DNA of 64,000 bases, taken from Aedoeadaptatus nemausensis. Lineage in GTDB: Bacteria; Bacillota; Clostridia; Tissierellales; Peptoniphilaceae. The stretch is from the NCBI RefSeq assembly GCF_903819165.1, contig NZ_CAIJCS010000016.1:1-64000 (forward strand), written 5' to 3'. Numbering within the stretch: the first letter of the stretch is position 1; each line of letters begins with the position of its first letter. Shown here piece by piece: positions 1-8,190 of this stretch. The position numbers and the translations under genes were made by a program. The notes below the pieces were generated by a model that ran no database searches, had not been told where the DNA came from, and saw only the letters and a list, made by a program, of their open reading frames with translations.

Positions 1-449
1 CACCCCTCCGAAGGTCACGATAGCGATCGCAGGACCCGTATGGCGACGCTCCTCCGGCGCCCTCCCCAATAAAAAAAGGCCGACGTTCGCCGGCTCTTTT
101 CATGAATTATAAATTTATAAGCTTTCAGGTACGAGGGAAAGATCGTCGATCACCCCTCCGAAGGTCACGATAGCGATTCCAGGACCCGTATGGCGACGCT
201 CCTCCGCGCCCTCCCCAATAAAAAAAGGCCGACGTCCGCCGGCCCTTTTCATGAATTATAAATTTATAAGCTTTCAGGTACGAGGGAAAGATCGTCGATC
301 ACCCCTCCGAAGGTCACGATAGCGATCGCAGGACCCGTATGGCGACGCTCCTCCGGCGCCCTCCCCAATAAAAAAAGGCCGACGTCCGCCGGCTCTTTCC
401 ATGAATTATGAATTTATAAGCTTTCAGGCACGAGAGAAAGATCGTGGAT
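1..449. repeat. Three tandem ~150-bp copies of the degV 3' end plus terminator
   Basis: Units begin at 1, 151 and 300 (lengths 150, 149, 150), and the homologous stretch of the intact gene begins at 450. Read on the minus strand, each unit encodes the same C-terminal tail as the neighbouring DegV protein (HTGP, then AIAIVTFGGVI, ending VPESL and a stop), followed by a GC-rich hairpin with a T run. The copies resemble each other more than the intact gene. The second unit lacks one G of a GG pair. The array runs off the left edge, so the true copy number is unknown. Confidence 0.9.
370..396 (-). terminator. Rho-independent terminator of degV
   Basis: On the minus strand a GCCGGCG...CGTCGGC stem is followed by seven T residues, about 20 nt after the degV stop codon. 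The same hairpin recurs in each upstream tandem copy (near 67-95 and 218-245). Confidence 0.8.
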
Positions 450-1316
450 TACCCCTCCGAAGGTCACGATAGCGATCTCAGGGCCGGTGTGGGCGCCAAT
501 AATGCTCCCGACGCGAAGAGATGTTACGATGTTTTCTTCCTTCACGCCCATTTCATCGATTAAAAAGCGCTTAATGGCATCCACTCGCTCCTCCCAATCG
601 CCGCCATAGACATAGACCGTCTGATTCGGATTGAAGACGCCCCCTTCGCTCTTGCTGTTCATATAGTTTTTAAGCTTTTTAAACAGCCCCTTGAGGCCCC
701 GGTGCACGTCGATTACCTTTAATTCTCCGGTTTCTTTGTTGGTTTCTAATACCGGAAAAATCTGAAGCATGCCGCCGGCCACTTTCGTCGCCTTGGACAC
801 GCGGCCACCGCGATGCAGGTAATCTAAGCTTCCCACGGTAAAAAATTCGAAGCTTTCGGTTTTATTTTTTTCGATATACTCCACTATACTGTCTAGACTT
901 TCTCCTCGGCTTCTTAAAACAGACGCCTTAATGGCTAAAAGACCTTCGCCGAAGCTGGCAGCGCGAGAATCTATAACCCGAAGTTTCCCGGGATATTCCT
1001 TTTCCAGCTCTCGCTGTAACAACGACGCCCCTTCCCATGTACCGGATAAAGCTGAAGACAGGGCGATATAGAGAATCTCGTCTCCCGCCTCCAAGTATTT
1101 CCGGAAAGTGGATTCCATGAGGGGAGCCGACACGCGGGAGGTGGAATAGTGCACACCCGAACGCATATTATCGTAAAAAGTATCCACATCCATGCTACGA
1201 CCCGCTTCAAATTCGTGATCGCCGTCGGTTAAACCGATGGGCAGTACCTGGATATCATAAGTTTCGCGCATAATAAAGGTTAGATCTGCGCCGTCATCTG
1301 TAAAAATTCGTAACAT
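414..1316 (-). CDS. DegV family protein (fatty-acid-binding FakB type)
   Basis: 300-residue DegV/FakB family protein. Family members bind a fatty acid and present it to the FakA kinase for incorporation into phospholipid. Visible motifs are the N-terminal FTDDGADL stretch, TSRVSAP (the usual TSxPS region, ligand-binding Ser), SSALSGTWEGA, DSRAASFGEGLLA and the C-terminal HTGPEIAIVTFGG. The ATG at 1316 is chosen because an AAGGAG sits about 7 nt upstream; a longer frame reaches 1382 but adds 22 unrelated residues. A promoter-like pair (TTGACT, 17 nt, TAAACT on the minus strand) lies at 1404-1432. It is a single gene with its own terminator. The 3' end is tandemly duplicated downstream. No fakA is in the window, so the exact ligand is unknown. 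Confidence 0.9.
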   Translation of the reverse strand: MLRIFTDDGADLTFIMRETYDIQVLPIGLTDGDHEFEAGRSMDVDTFYDNMRSGVHYSTSRVSAPLMESTFRKYLEAGDEILYIALSSALSGTWEGASLLQRELEKEYPGKLRVIDSRAASFGEGLLAIKASVLRSRGESLDSIVEYIEKNKTESFEFFTVGSLDYLHRGGRVSKATKVAGGMLQIFPVLETNKETGELKVIDVHRGLKGLFKKLKNYMNSKSEGGVFNPNQTVYVYGGDWEERVDAIKRFLIDEMGVKEENIVTSLRVGSIIGAHTGPEIAIVTFGGVIHDLSLVPESL

Positions 1317-1403
1317 CCATGTCTCCTTTATGTAGTGTATAGGTATAAGCGCACAAATCCATGCGCCAAAATAGCATTTCATTTGGTTTAAATATCTTTA
1401 TTC

Positions 1404-1432
1404 AGTTTAAATCCTAGACCTTATAAAGTCAA
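1404..1432 (-). promoter_or_regulatory. Probable sigma-A promoter of degV
   Basis: On the minus strand TTGACT and TAAACT are separated by 17 nt, about 90 nt upstream of the degV start codon. The -35 is 5/6 and the -10 is 4/6 to consensus. Confidence 0.5.
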
Positions 1433-1575
1433 CGGATCCATGTCATTGCCAATATAAAGAGATGAATTCCCGTCCACATGTTTAAATAGCCCCAAAAGAG
1501 GTATATATTAACTATAGCTTGTAAAAAGATATTGTTTTACACCATTAACAGTACATTATTCTAGGAGGAATTTAT

Positions 1576-2238
1576 TTGAAACGCACACTTAAAACAGGCG
1601 CTCTCGCCTTAGCACTTACCTTAACCCTCGCAGGCTGCGGCAACAAAGCCGAACAGGCGGCCAATAACGCCCAAGCGGCAGCCAATAAAGCGGAGCAGGC
1701 GGCCAACGAAGCCATTAACCAAGCCGAAGATACTGCCAAAAACGCTGCCGACGGGGCAGAAGATGCCGTCAACGCTTTCAGAGCAAAAGTAGATACCACA
1801 AGCGGTACCTTCGACCTTGCCAAATACAAAGAAGGCATGGAAGAAGTTAAAAAGCTTGACGACAACGACGCCAAGGGCACCATCTACAAAATGACCGACG
1901 AAAACGGCGATTACTACCTCTACGAAGGAGAAGAAAACGCCGAAGGTTACAAGACCGTGGCCTATCTTTCCACAAAAGACGGCAAGGTAATGGATACTTT
2001 CTATAACTTCATCGACAAGGACAATCAACTGAGAACCAACGACGAAGAGTATATTAAGAACACCTTGGATCAAACGGGCAACGACATGGCGAAAACTGTG
2101 GCCTATTTCGAAGAAATGCTCGCCAAACCGGAAGTCGACGATTTAGACGACACCAAGGTAAAAGGCGTTGAACAAATCAAAGAAGAATTCGAAGAAATCG
2201 CCGACGAGTTATTCGACGTGGCCGGTCTCGACAACTAA
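1576..2238 (+). CDS. Alanine-rich lipoprotein of unknown function
   Basis: 220 residues. A short basic N terminus, a hydrophobic stretch and the lipobox LAGC (Cys about residue 21) indicate a type II signal peptide, so the mature protein should be lipid-anchored on the outer face of the membrane. Residues ~22-65 are a repetitive Ala/Asn/Gln/Glu-rich segment (KAEQAAN-like repeats), probably a helical stalk or coiled coil. The rest is acidic and Lys/Asp-rich with a YKEGMEEVKKLDDNDAKGT-type motif. I do not recognise the C-terminal domain. The start is TTG, chosen because AGGAGG lies 7 nt upstream and the signal peptide begins exactly there. It is monocistronic, followed immediately by a terminator. 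The function could be adhesion or cell-envelope maintenance, but nothing in the sequence shows which. Confidence 0.85.
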   Translation: MKRTLKTGALALALTLTLAGCGNKAEQAANNAQAAANKAEQAANEAINQAEDTAKNAADGAEDAVNAFRAKVDTTSGTFDLAKYKEGMEEVKKLDDNDAKGTIYKMTDENGDYYLYEGEENAEGYKTVAYLSTKDGKVMDTFYNFIDKDNQLRTNDEEYIKNTLDQTGNDMAKTVAYFEEMLAKPEVDDLDDTKVKGVEQIKEEFEEIADELFDVAGLDN

Positions 2239-2243
2239 AAGCA

Positions 2244-2270
2244 AAAGCGACCCTCGGGTCGCTTTTTTAT
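2244..2270 (+). terminator. Terminator after the lipoprotein gene
   Basis: AGCGACCC / GGGTCGCT hairpin with a TC loop, followed by six T residues; starts 5 nt after the stop codon. Confidence 0.9.
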
Positions 2271-2275
2271 TGCAC

Positions 2276-2701
2276 TTATTCATAAACTACATATTCTACG
2301 GAGCCCGTAAAATAAAAATCCATGGTCATTTCCTTCACTTCCTCGCCCAACCAGTAAAAGCCGTTTACATAATAGGAGCGAAAGCCGTCGTATTCGCTGT
2401 AGATTTCGATGGCGGCGCTTTCTTCGAAACGGGGAAGAAAATCCTCCAGGGTCATTTTTTCCCCTGAAAAGCGCCCTATATTTTCCACTCTCCCGAAATC
2501 GATCATATAAACATAGGAATCGTCGAAGGAAACACCGGTTATTAAAAGATCGCCGTTCACCCCGTCATTTTTTTCAATATCGGCGTAGCCGTAATCCGTC
2601 TTTAGGAAAAGATCGTCTCCTCGCCGTTCCATGGCGATAATGCGTGCGTCGTGGAGCGAAAAACGCTGATCCGGGGCTTTCTTTCGAGTGAAATTTGTCA
2701 T
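2276..2701 (-). CDS. Hypothetical protein, last gene of the MFS-M20 operon
   Basis: 141 residues, acidic, no signal peptide or membrane segment, no motif I recognise. It consists mainly of predicted beta-strand-like stretches (for example DDLFLKTDYGYADIEK and AAIEIYSEYDGFRSYYVNGFYW). The ATG is 3 nt downstream of the M20 peptidase stop codon, so it is probably translated by coupling; no good Shine-Dalgarno sequence is visible in front of it. It ends 5 nt from the convergent lipoprotein terminator, which may also serve this strand. Function unknown. Being co-transcribed with a transporter and a peptidase hints at a role in peptide or amide metabolism, but that is only context. Confidence 0.65.
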   Translation of the reverse strand: MTNFTRKKAPDQRFSLHDARIIAMERRGDDLFLKTDYGYADIEKNDGVNGDLLITGVSFDDSYVYMIDFGRVENIGRFSGEKMTLEDFLPRFEESAAIEIYSEYDGFRSYYVNGFYWLGEEVKEMTMDFYFTGSVEYVVYE

Positions 2702-2704
2702 GAA

Positions 2705-3862
2705 TTATTTTGCCAAAAATGTAAGGGCCGTGTCTTTAAAGATGCGGATCGTATCCACATATTCATCCAGCTCGATATACTCATCCACCACATGGGCCTG
2801 TTGGGTAAGCCCCGGGCCGTAGACCAGGAGCTGAATATCGTCTGAAATATGAATAAAGCGGGAGAGCTCGCAGGTGCCGATCAAGGGCTTGATCTTTACA
2901 TTTTTATCCGGCGCCGATTCGATAAGGGCGTCGATTAAGTCGTTTTCCCTGGACGCTTCCGCCGGGTCCAGCACTTGAATAAGTTCCAAGCTTAATTTGG
3001 CGCGGCTTTCGTCTAGGTTGTTTTCTTCAATAGCTTTTTCCAAAAGAGCGATGGCTTCTTCCGATGCAAATTCCGGTACCGTTCGAATATTGCCCTTTAC
3101 TACGGCCTTGTCCGGCACGGAGTTAAATTGCACGCCCCCTTCGATCATAGAAAATACATTGAGGGTCGAGCCCAGGTTTTTATTTTGAAGAGCGGGATCG
3201 GCGGTTACCGCGTCGAATGCGTCTTGCACCTTACGGATAAAATCCGCCAGCGCCATAATGGCGTTAATGCCGATTTCCGGCATGGAAGAGTGGGCGGCTT
3301 TCCCCGCCGAGTGAACTTCATACATAATAGAGCCCTTGGAGGCGAAAATGCCCTGGTTTTCCCCGTCGCGCTTTGTGGGCTCGGGGGTGATAATGGCGTC
3401 TACCTCGTTTAAATAGCCGCCTTCCACTAAATCGAGGGCACCTTGCATGCCCACCTCTTCGCCGACAGTACCGATAAACCAGATTTCCCCGGCGAACTCT
3501 GTTTTCGATTCGATAATATCCAAAAGCATGTAAATTCCCGCCGCCACGCCGGCCTTCATATCGCAGGTGCCGCGGCCGTACATTTTATTGCCTTCAATGA
3601 CCCCTTCAAAGGGCGGATGGGTCCAACCTTCTCCGGCAGCCACCACATCCAAGTGCCCCGAAACGGCGAAGATCTTGCCCTTTTCCTTGCCCTTCAATTT
3701 GACGATCACATTGGAGCGGCCCGGGTAAGAGTCTACAATTTCCGTCTCCACATTGTCGTAATCCTTAAATAAATCGGCGATATAGTGGGCGACTTCTTCT
3801 TCGCCGTCGTTTACCGATTTAAATTGTATAAGATCCCTTAAAATAGGAATATATTTTTCCAT
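2705..3862 (-). CDS. M20 family metallopeptidase (ArgE/DapE/ACY1-like)
   Basis: 385-residue cytoplasmic zinc-dependent amidohydrolase of the M20 family, which removes acyl groups or amino acids from small peptides and N-acyl amino acids. Metal-binding and catalytic residues are in family positions: SGHLDVV (His70, Asp72), GRGTCDMKAG (Asp101), GTVGEEVG (catalytic Glu135, metal Glu136), TPEPT (Glu161) and a late QAHVVDEY histidine. The dimerisation-lid region lies at about 175-290. The ATG has AGGAGG 7 nt upstream. It starts 11 nt after the MFS stop codon, so the two are surely co-transcribed. The substrate cannot be told from sequence; succinyl-diaminopimelate, N-acetylornithine or a dipeptide delivered by the neighbouring transporter are all possible. 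Confidence 0.9.
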   Translation of the reverse strand: MEKYIPILRDLIQFKSVNDGEEEVAHYIADLFKDYDNVETEIVDSYPGRSNVIVKLKGKEKGKIFAVSGHLDVVAAGEGWTHPPFEGVIEGNKMYGRGTCDMKAGVAAGIYMLLDIIESKTEFAGEIWFIGTVGEEVGMQGALDLVEGGYLNEVDAIITPEPTKRDGENQGIFASKGSIMYEVHSAGKAAHSSMPEIGINAIMALADFIRKVQDAFDAVTADPALQNKNLGSTLNVFSMIEGGVQFNSVPDKAVVKGNIRTVPEFASEEAIALLEKAIEENNLDESRAKLSLELIQVLDPAEASRENDLIDALIESAPDKNVKIKPLIGTCELSRFIHISDDIQLLVYGPGLTQQAHVVDEYIELDEYVDTIRIFKDTALTFLAK

Positions 3863-3873
3863 AACTGCCTCCT

Positions 3874-5148
3874 TTATTTTTCGCTTTTTCCTTGGAAAGG
3901 TTCCGCATTTTTATGTGCGAGGAACCAGAAAAAGCCCGTTAAGACGGCAAGACCGATGTTGATGAGCCAAGCCAGGTAATAGGTTCCCGAAGAGTCGAAA
4001 ATAAACGACACCAGGAGCGGGCCGAAAGCCGCACCGATTTGGGTGGACGATTGTACAAAGCCGTAGGCTTCTCCGTACATAGTGCGCCCGTAAATAGAGG
4101 ATGTGACCAAGGGCGGCAGAACCGATCCCAGGGCGAGCCCGAAGCCGAAAACGACGGCCACGAGCCAAGGTCCCCACACTTGCCCCGCAAAGAGCATGGA
4201 CACAAAACTTAAGGCCAGAGTGCCGGCGCCGAAAATAAGGGCGTGATAAATGCCGTATTTATCGGCGATACGTCCCAATAAAAGCTTTCCGAAGACGCCG
4301 ATTAAGAGATAAATGGACACCACCGTGCCCGCCGTTTGAAAGCCCGCAGCTTCCTGAAGGGCCGGCGGAAACTGAAGGGACGCGCCATTGGCCAGACCGT
4401 TCATAACCGAACCTAAGAGAAGGAAAATAAAAAAGCTGCAGGAAAGAGATGCGCTGATGGATAGCCCGACGTTTAGAGATTTATTGGAATCCACAGAAGG
4501 GTTCGCCAACTCCTCATCTTCCCCTTTATAGCCGTAGGGCTTCAATCCCTTGTCTTCCGGCCGCAAATAAATCAAAAAGAAACCGAACACTACGGCAAGA
4601 GCGAGAATAATAAGGGCGTACACCCGATAAGACATTCTCCAGCCTACGCCGGCGATCAGTCGATTAATAAGCGGGCTTAAAAGAGCGCCCCCTGCGGAAA
4701 TTCCCGACACGGCAATGGAGGTGGCGAGGCCTTTTTTCTCCGAAAACCAGTTGTTGATGAGCATCATCATGGGAATTTGCGCCGTGGTAATGTAGGCGGC
4801 GCCTACGACGAGGCCCAGGGCGTAAAAGTGAAATTTACTTTGCGCCAAGGAATAGCCGAAGACGGCGAGGCCGAAAGTAATGGCCGCCCCCGTCCAAATC
4901 CGCTTAAAATTATATTTCGTAAGAATCACCGAAATAACAGGCCCCAGAAAAATCCCCACGGCCTGGGTAATGGTGCCCGTAAAAGAAAAAGCCGTTCTGG
5001 AGAAGCCGAGCTCGTTGGTGACGGCGATCTGCCAGCTGTTGGATAGGGAATTCACCACGGGCACGTAGACGCCCAAAACAAAAGTCGCTACCACTAAAAT
5101 CACCCAGGCGTAATGGAAACCACCCTCACGCTTTATTTCATTATCCAT
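3874..5148 (-). CDS. MFS transporter, oxalate/formate antiporter-like (OFA) family
   Basis: 424 residues with about 12 hydrophobic segments in two six-helix halves joined by a charged loop near residues 195-225 (RPEDKGLKPYGYKGEDEE). The N terminus (HYAWVILVVATFVLGVY) and the segments following it match the OFA/monocarboxylate branch of the major facilitator superfamily, which exchanges small organic anions. It is the first gene of an operon with the M20 peptidase and a 141-residue protein. AGGGGG lies about 6 nt before the ATG, and a TATAAT box lies 40 nt upstream. The substrate is unknown; the peptidase partner suggests an acylated amino acid or a related carboxylate. Confidence 0.88.
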   Translation of the reverse strand: MDNEIKREGGFHYAWVILVVATFVLGVYVPVVNSLSNSWQIAVTNELGFSRTAFSFTGTITQAVGIFLGPVISVILTKYNFKRIWTGAAITFGLAVFGYSLAQSKFHFYALGLVVGAAYITTAQIPMMMLINNWFSEKKGLATSIAVSGISAGGALLSPLINRLIAGVGWRMSYRVYALIILALAVVFGFFLIYLRPEDKGLKPYGYKGEDEELANPSVDSNKSLNVGLSISASLSCSFFIFLLLGSVMNGLANGASLQFPPALQEAAGFQTAGTVVSIYLLIGVFGKLLLGRIADKYGIYHALIFGAGTLALSFVSMLFAGQVWGPWLVAVVFGFGLALGSVLPPLVTSSIYGRTMYGEAYGFVQSSTQIGAAFGPLLVSFIFDSSGTYYLAWLINIGLAVLTGFFWFLAHKNAEPFQGKSEK

Positions 5149-5187
5149 AAAAACCCCCTATCTATAACACGTACATGATTTGGCTTT

Positions 5188-5193
5188 ATTATA
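5188..5193 (-). promoter_or_regulatory. -10 element of the MFS-M20 operon
   Basis: Perfect TATAAT on the minus strand, 40 nt upstream of the MFS start codon. The -35 region is poor, so this may be a regulated or activator-dependent promoter. Confidence 0.5.
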
Positions 5194-5245
5194 CCCTTTA
5201 AACAAAAATAAACCTAAATTTATTGCAATGTAGATAATTTTACGA

Positions 5246-5491
5246 TTATGTGGTGAAGAAAAAAAGCCCCGAAGGGCTTAGTTTGTAAAAATTTAAAAAC
5301 AGACTACAGATCATCCATGACATGCTCTCCTCGGCTGTCGTTCGCCCAAATATAATACCCTTCGATTCCACAAAACCGATAAAGGCATCCCAAAAATCAT
5401 CATATGTTATATTGGGAGAAACTATAACACAGCCATTAATTTCAAATTCCTTATCCACCCCATTTCCTAACCTTAAGCCACGAGAAATCAT
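5246..5491 (-). CDS. Small hypothetical protein, probably frameshifted at its 3' end
   Basis: 81 residues as read, with an ATG 9 nt after the preceding gene and AAAGGTG in front of it. The first ~50 residues look like a compact alpha/beta protein (FEINGCVIV, DDFWDAFIGFVESKGIIFG). After FG the reading frame runs through the operon terminator, whose hairpin is translated as LSPSGLFFF. In the neighbouring frame the sequence continues as NDSRGEHVMDDL and stops at 5304-5306, about 25 nt before the terminator. A one-base gain in the GGG run near 5343-5347 would join the two. I therefore think the intact gene would end at 5304. No family recognised. It is the last gene of the four-gene accessory operon. 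Confidence 0.6.
   Translation of the reverse strand: MISRGLRLGNGVDKEFEINGCVIVSPNITYDDFWDAFIGFVESKGIIFGRTTAEESMSWMICSLFLNFYKLSPSGLFFFTT
5256..5280 (-). terminator. Terminator of the accessory operon
   Basis: AGCCC-TTCG-GGGCT hairpin on the minus strand followed by seven T residues. It lies inside the apparent end of the small gene, which supports the idea that this gene is frameshifted. Confidence 0.85.
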
Positions 5492-5500
5492 TTACACCTT

Positions 5501-6499
5501 TTATTGTTCAATACTGTATCCTAATCTCTTCAACATTTCCGTGCACAATTCAACCATCGTATTTTCCATAATAAACTCATGGCGATCGGTAAATCCGTTT
5601 TTCGGCCACGCACTCAATAGCAGAAAATAATACTCCCTGTTGGGTAGATCTCCGTTAATTATGAGTTGGGTGTATTGTCGATCAATTTTTTGAAACGTTG
5701 CGATCATCGGGTGTCCGAGACAGTATTTTAATGCAATGTAGAGACGTCGGTCTTCAAACCCCGACATGTGCTCTTCTCCCGCTCTATTCGGAGGCATCGG
5801 GGCATAAAAAAGCTTGCCTCGGTCACTCTTCATTACACGGTAAATCGTGTTGTCGTCCGAGCTTTTTGCTATACCTACTCTTGATTTCAGAGCTCTTCTC
5901 CAGGAGCGACTCAGTTTTTCATTTGATTCTATGTCAAAGAATAAAAGGTCTCCAAAGGGACACGGCTTAAAATCTAGCGGATCATAGTACAAGGCTACGT
6001 ATTGACGGGGAGACAGGTCGTCTCTTATCAAAAGATCGTACAAAAAGATGGGCCGTCCGGATTCGCACGTATAGATGCCCAGACCGCTTATTTTATAATC
6101 CGTATCGGGCAGACCTAAATGCAGGTGTAGATTTTTTGATATCGAAATGGTCTCTTGACCGGTATTTAAAATGTCGCGATTGTTCTCGAGAGTTATGATA
6201 TAGCCTGTCTCCTCATACACATTCCGTATGAACTGCCCCAGATTAAAATAAGGCGAGTGCACTAGAAACTCTTCAGATTCACGAGCAAGGTCCAGATATT
6301 CTTTCAATAAGTCATTCACCGCCCGTGTAAGTCCTTTTTTACTCATGCCATAAGTACCTTCTCTTATAGATGCTGCAGAGTGAAGACACCACAAGCCGAG
6401 AGCAGAATAGATGATTCGATAGGCGTAGGATGAAAGGGATTCGTCATCATAAAATTGAAGATCCATATCCTTAGCCATTACTTTTAAAAGTTCATTCAT
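5501..6499 (-). CDS. Uncharacterised protein, third gene of a possible novel system
   Basis: 332 residues, soluble, no family recognised. The N-terminal ~110 residues look helical (YAYRIIYSALGLWCLHSAAS, GLTRAVNDLLKEYLDLARES); the remainder is mixed and contains several aromatic-rich strands (FLYDLLIRDDLSPRQYVALY, GKLFYAPMPPNRAGEEHM). No Walker motif, zinc cluster or PD-(D/E)xK pattern is visible. The ATG at 6499 overlaps the preceding stop as ATGA, so it is preferred over an in-frame codon 4 residues upstream. Translation is probably coupled to the coiled-coil protein. The composition is AT-richer than the flanking housekeeping genes, as in the rest of the block, consistent with transfer. A role in a multi-protein complex with its neighbours is inference. 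Confidence 0.8.
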   Translation of the reverse strand: MNELLKVMAKDMDLQFYDDESLSSYAYRIIYSALGLWCLHSAASIREGTYGMSKKGLTRAVNDLLKEYLDLARESEEFLVHSPYFNLGQFIRNVYEETGYIITLENNRDILNTGQETISISKNLHLHLGLPDTDYKISGLGIYTCESGRPIFLYDLLIRDDLSPRQYVALYYDPLDFKPCPFGDLLFFDIESNEKLSRSWRRALKSRVGIAKSSDDNTIYRVMKSDRGKLFYAPMPPNRAGEEHMSGFEDRRLYIALKYCLGHPMIATFQKIDRQYTQLIINGDLPNREYYFLLLSAWPKNGFTDRHEFIMENTMVELCTEMLKRLGYSIEQ

Positions 6500-8190
6500 T
6501 TGCCAAACCACTCCAACATACTTTTCTTCTGTAGGCTCTTTCCGTTAACACCTGCGTATTGATCCAGCCTTTTTGATTCCACATAGGGACTAATACCTAA
6601 AACTTTCGATGTATAAGGTAAAAGGGTAAATAATAGAGTTGCATCGAGGGCGTCTCCATCTTCTAAGGATGTAATCATAGATCGCACGACCTCTTCGCTT
6701 AATCCGCATTCTTTCCCGATTTCAAGTAGAATCGATTGCTTTTTAGCGACAACGGTTTTTTCATCTTCTTCGTAAATATCCTCCTCTAAAGCGGAAGGAT
6801 CTTCTTTCAATTTCTGGCTTTTCGCCATAAAATCATAACCGTCGAAATTTATATAGTGAGCATAATTTAGAACTTCCGGCGGAACGTAAAATAATGTTCT
6901 TTCTGCAGGATACGTCACGATTATTATTTTGTCACGATAATGGCTGAGAAGCGTCAATAAATTAAGCTCTTCCGCGCTACCGATAACATTATGTATGCAC
7001 CACACTCGTTCAGATAAATTATCCAGTAGAGATTTGAAATCGATAAGTGACATTTCGTAGGAATAATGGATGGAGACGGCGGTCGATTTCCCGCTCAGGG
7101 TGTTTGCTAAGCAATTTGCCAGGTTGATGCCCTGGAAGGTCTTTACCAATAGAGGAACTCCTGTAAAAGCTACAGATTCTATGTATTGCAAGAATAGATC
7201 ATAGGTTGGATCTGACTCCTTAAACCCCATACTTTTGAGATTGTACTCGAAAAACTCTTCAAATATTTCCATTTCCTGCGGTCGTACAGGTTCCTTATGA
7301 GGCCATTGCAATGAAACTTCTAAACGATTCGCTCCTTGATCTGATCTTTCATCTTTACGATAAGATTCTAAAAGAACTTGCATATCCTCAACCGTTTGAC
7401 CATATTCTTTTCTTAAAACTCCCATAGATTCTTCCAACTGCAAGGTATGGGCCCGGAGTTTTTTGAATTTTTCCTCTAAATCTTCACAGTATAAGAGCGT
7501 CTCTTCTAAACGTTTAACCGTTTCTCCCTCTTTGTTTTTATAGTGATCCCACTCTTCTTTCAACTCTTCTACAGCGGATGACAGATTCACTATAACCTCG
7601 TCTTTTTGATCTCCTTTTTCTTCGTAGCCTTTCAGCCGCGCTTCAAGCTCATTGAAGCTTTCTCTCAGCTTGATTTCTTCTTGCTCTCCGCTAAGTAACT
7701 CATTTTCCAGCGATTGAATAACATCTTCCCGTTCGCGATCTTCCCTGCTCTTTTCTTTGTTCATCTCTTTCAATTGAGATGTATAATGCTTTTCGCGACG
7801 AATGGCCGCTCCCATCAACTGAATATACTCTTTCGACGGCTCTTCTTCTATCAATTGATAAAACAAATCGACTTTTTCAGAAAATATTGAGTCGGAAAGA
7901 CGTTCAATATAAATCTCGTAATCCTCTTCTTGTTGACCCGATGTCGTCGTAATATGTTCAATCTCTATCTCGATAAATCTAATGAGAAAAATTCTTATAA
8001 ACGGATCACGACGATGACGAACTAAGATATTTTCTACTTGTCGATCGGATAATGATTTAGCACGAAACCCCTTTTCCAGTCTCTGAAAGTCTTTTGGATG
8101 CTTGTTAAAAAAATCTTTCGCAAGATATGCAGGAATTTTAGAACAAATATATTGCCATTGCACATCTGTTAACGCTTCTATCGATTTCAT
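6496..8190 (-). CDS. Coiled-coil protein with degenerate P-loop ATPase-like C-terminal domain
   Basis: 564 residues in three parts. Residues 1-130 are helical. Residues ~130-280 are a long Glu/Lys-rich coiled coil. Residues ~340-450 resemble an AAA/P-loop fold: a strand and loop at the Walker A place (PLLVKTFQGINLANCLANTL), a strand at the Walker B place (VWCIHNVIGSAEELNLLTLL) and a third strand with an arginine (KIIIVTYPAERTLFYVPPEV). The GxxxxGK[ST] motif is absent and the Walker B acid is replaced, so ATP hydrolysis looks unlikely. The ATG overlaps the preceding stop (ATGA), with GGAGGAGG about 7 nt upstream. It may act as a scaffold or sensor in a complex with the two flanking gene products; I do not recognise the family. 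Confidence 0.8.
   Translation of the reverse strand: MKSIEALTDVQWQYICSKIPAYLAKDFFNKHPKDFQRLEKGFRAKSLSDRQVENILVRHRRDPFIRIFLIRFIEIEIEHITTTSGQQEEDYEIYIERLSDSIFSEKVDLFYQLIEEEPSKEYIQLMGAAIRREKHYTSQLKEMNKEKSREDREREDVIQSLENELLSGEQEEIKLRESFNELEARLKGYEEKGDQKDEVIVNLSSAVEELKEEWDHYKNKEGETVKRLEETLLYCEDLEEKFKKLRAHTLQLEESMGVLRKEYGQTVEDMQVLLESYRKDERSDQGANRLEVSLQWPHKEPVRPQEMEIFEEFFEYNLKSMGFKESDPTYDLFLQYIESVAFTGVPLLVKTFQGINLANCLANTLSGKSTAVSIHYSYEMSLIDFKSLLDNLSERVWCIHNVIGSAEELNLLTLLSHYRDKIIIVTYPAERTLFYVPPEVLNYAHYINFDGYDFMAKSQKLKEDPSALEEDIYEEDEKTVVAKKQSILLEIGKECGLSEEVVRSMITSLEDGDALDATLLFTLLPYTSKVLGISPYVESKRLDQYAGVNGKSLQKKSMLEWFGK

Noticed and set aside
1-449. Repeats as a CRISPR array
   Set aside because: The units are contiguous 150-bp tandem copies with no variable spacers, and they match the 3' end of degV.
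1317-1382. Upstream extension of degV
   Set aside because: The extra 22 residues are not DegV-like and the ribosome-binding site lies in front of the ATG at 1316.
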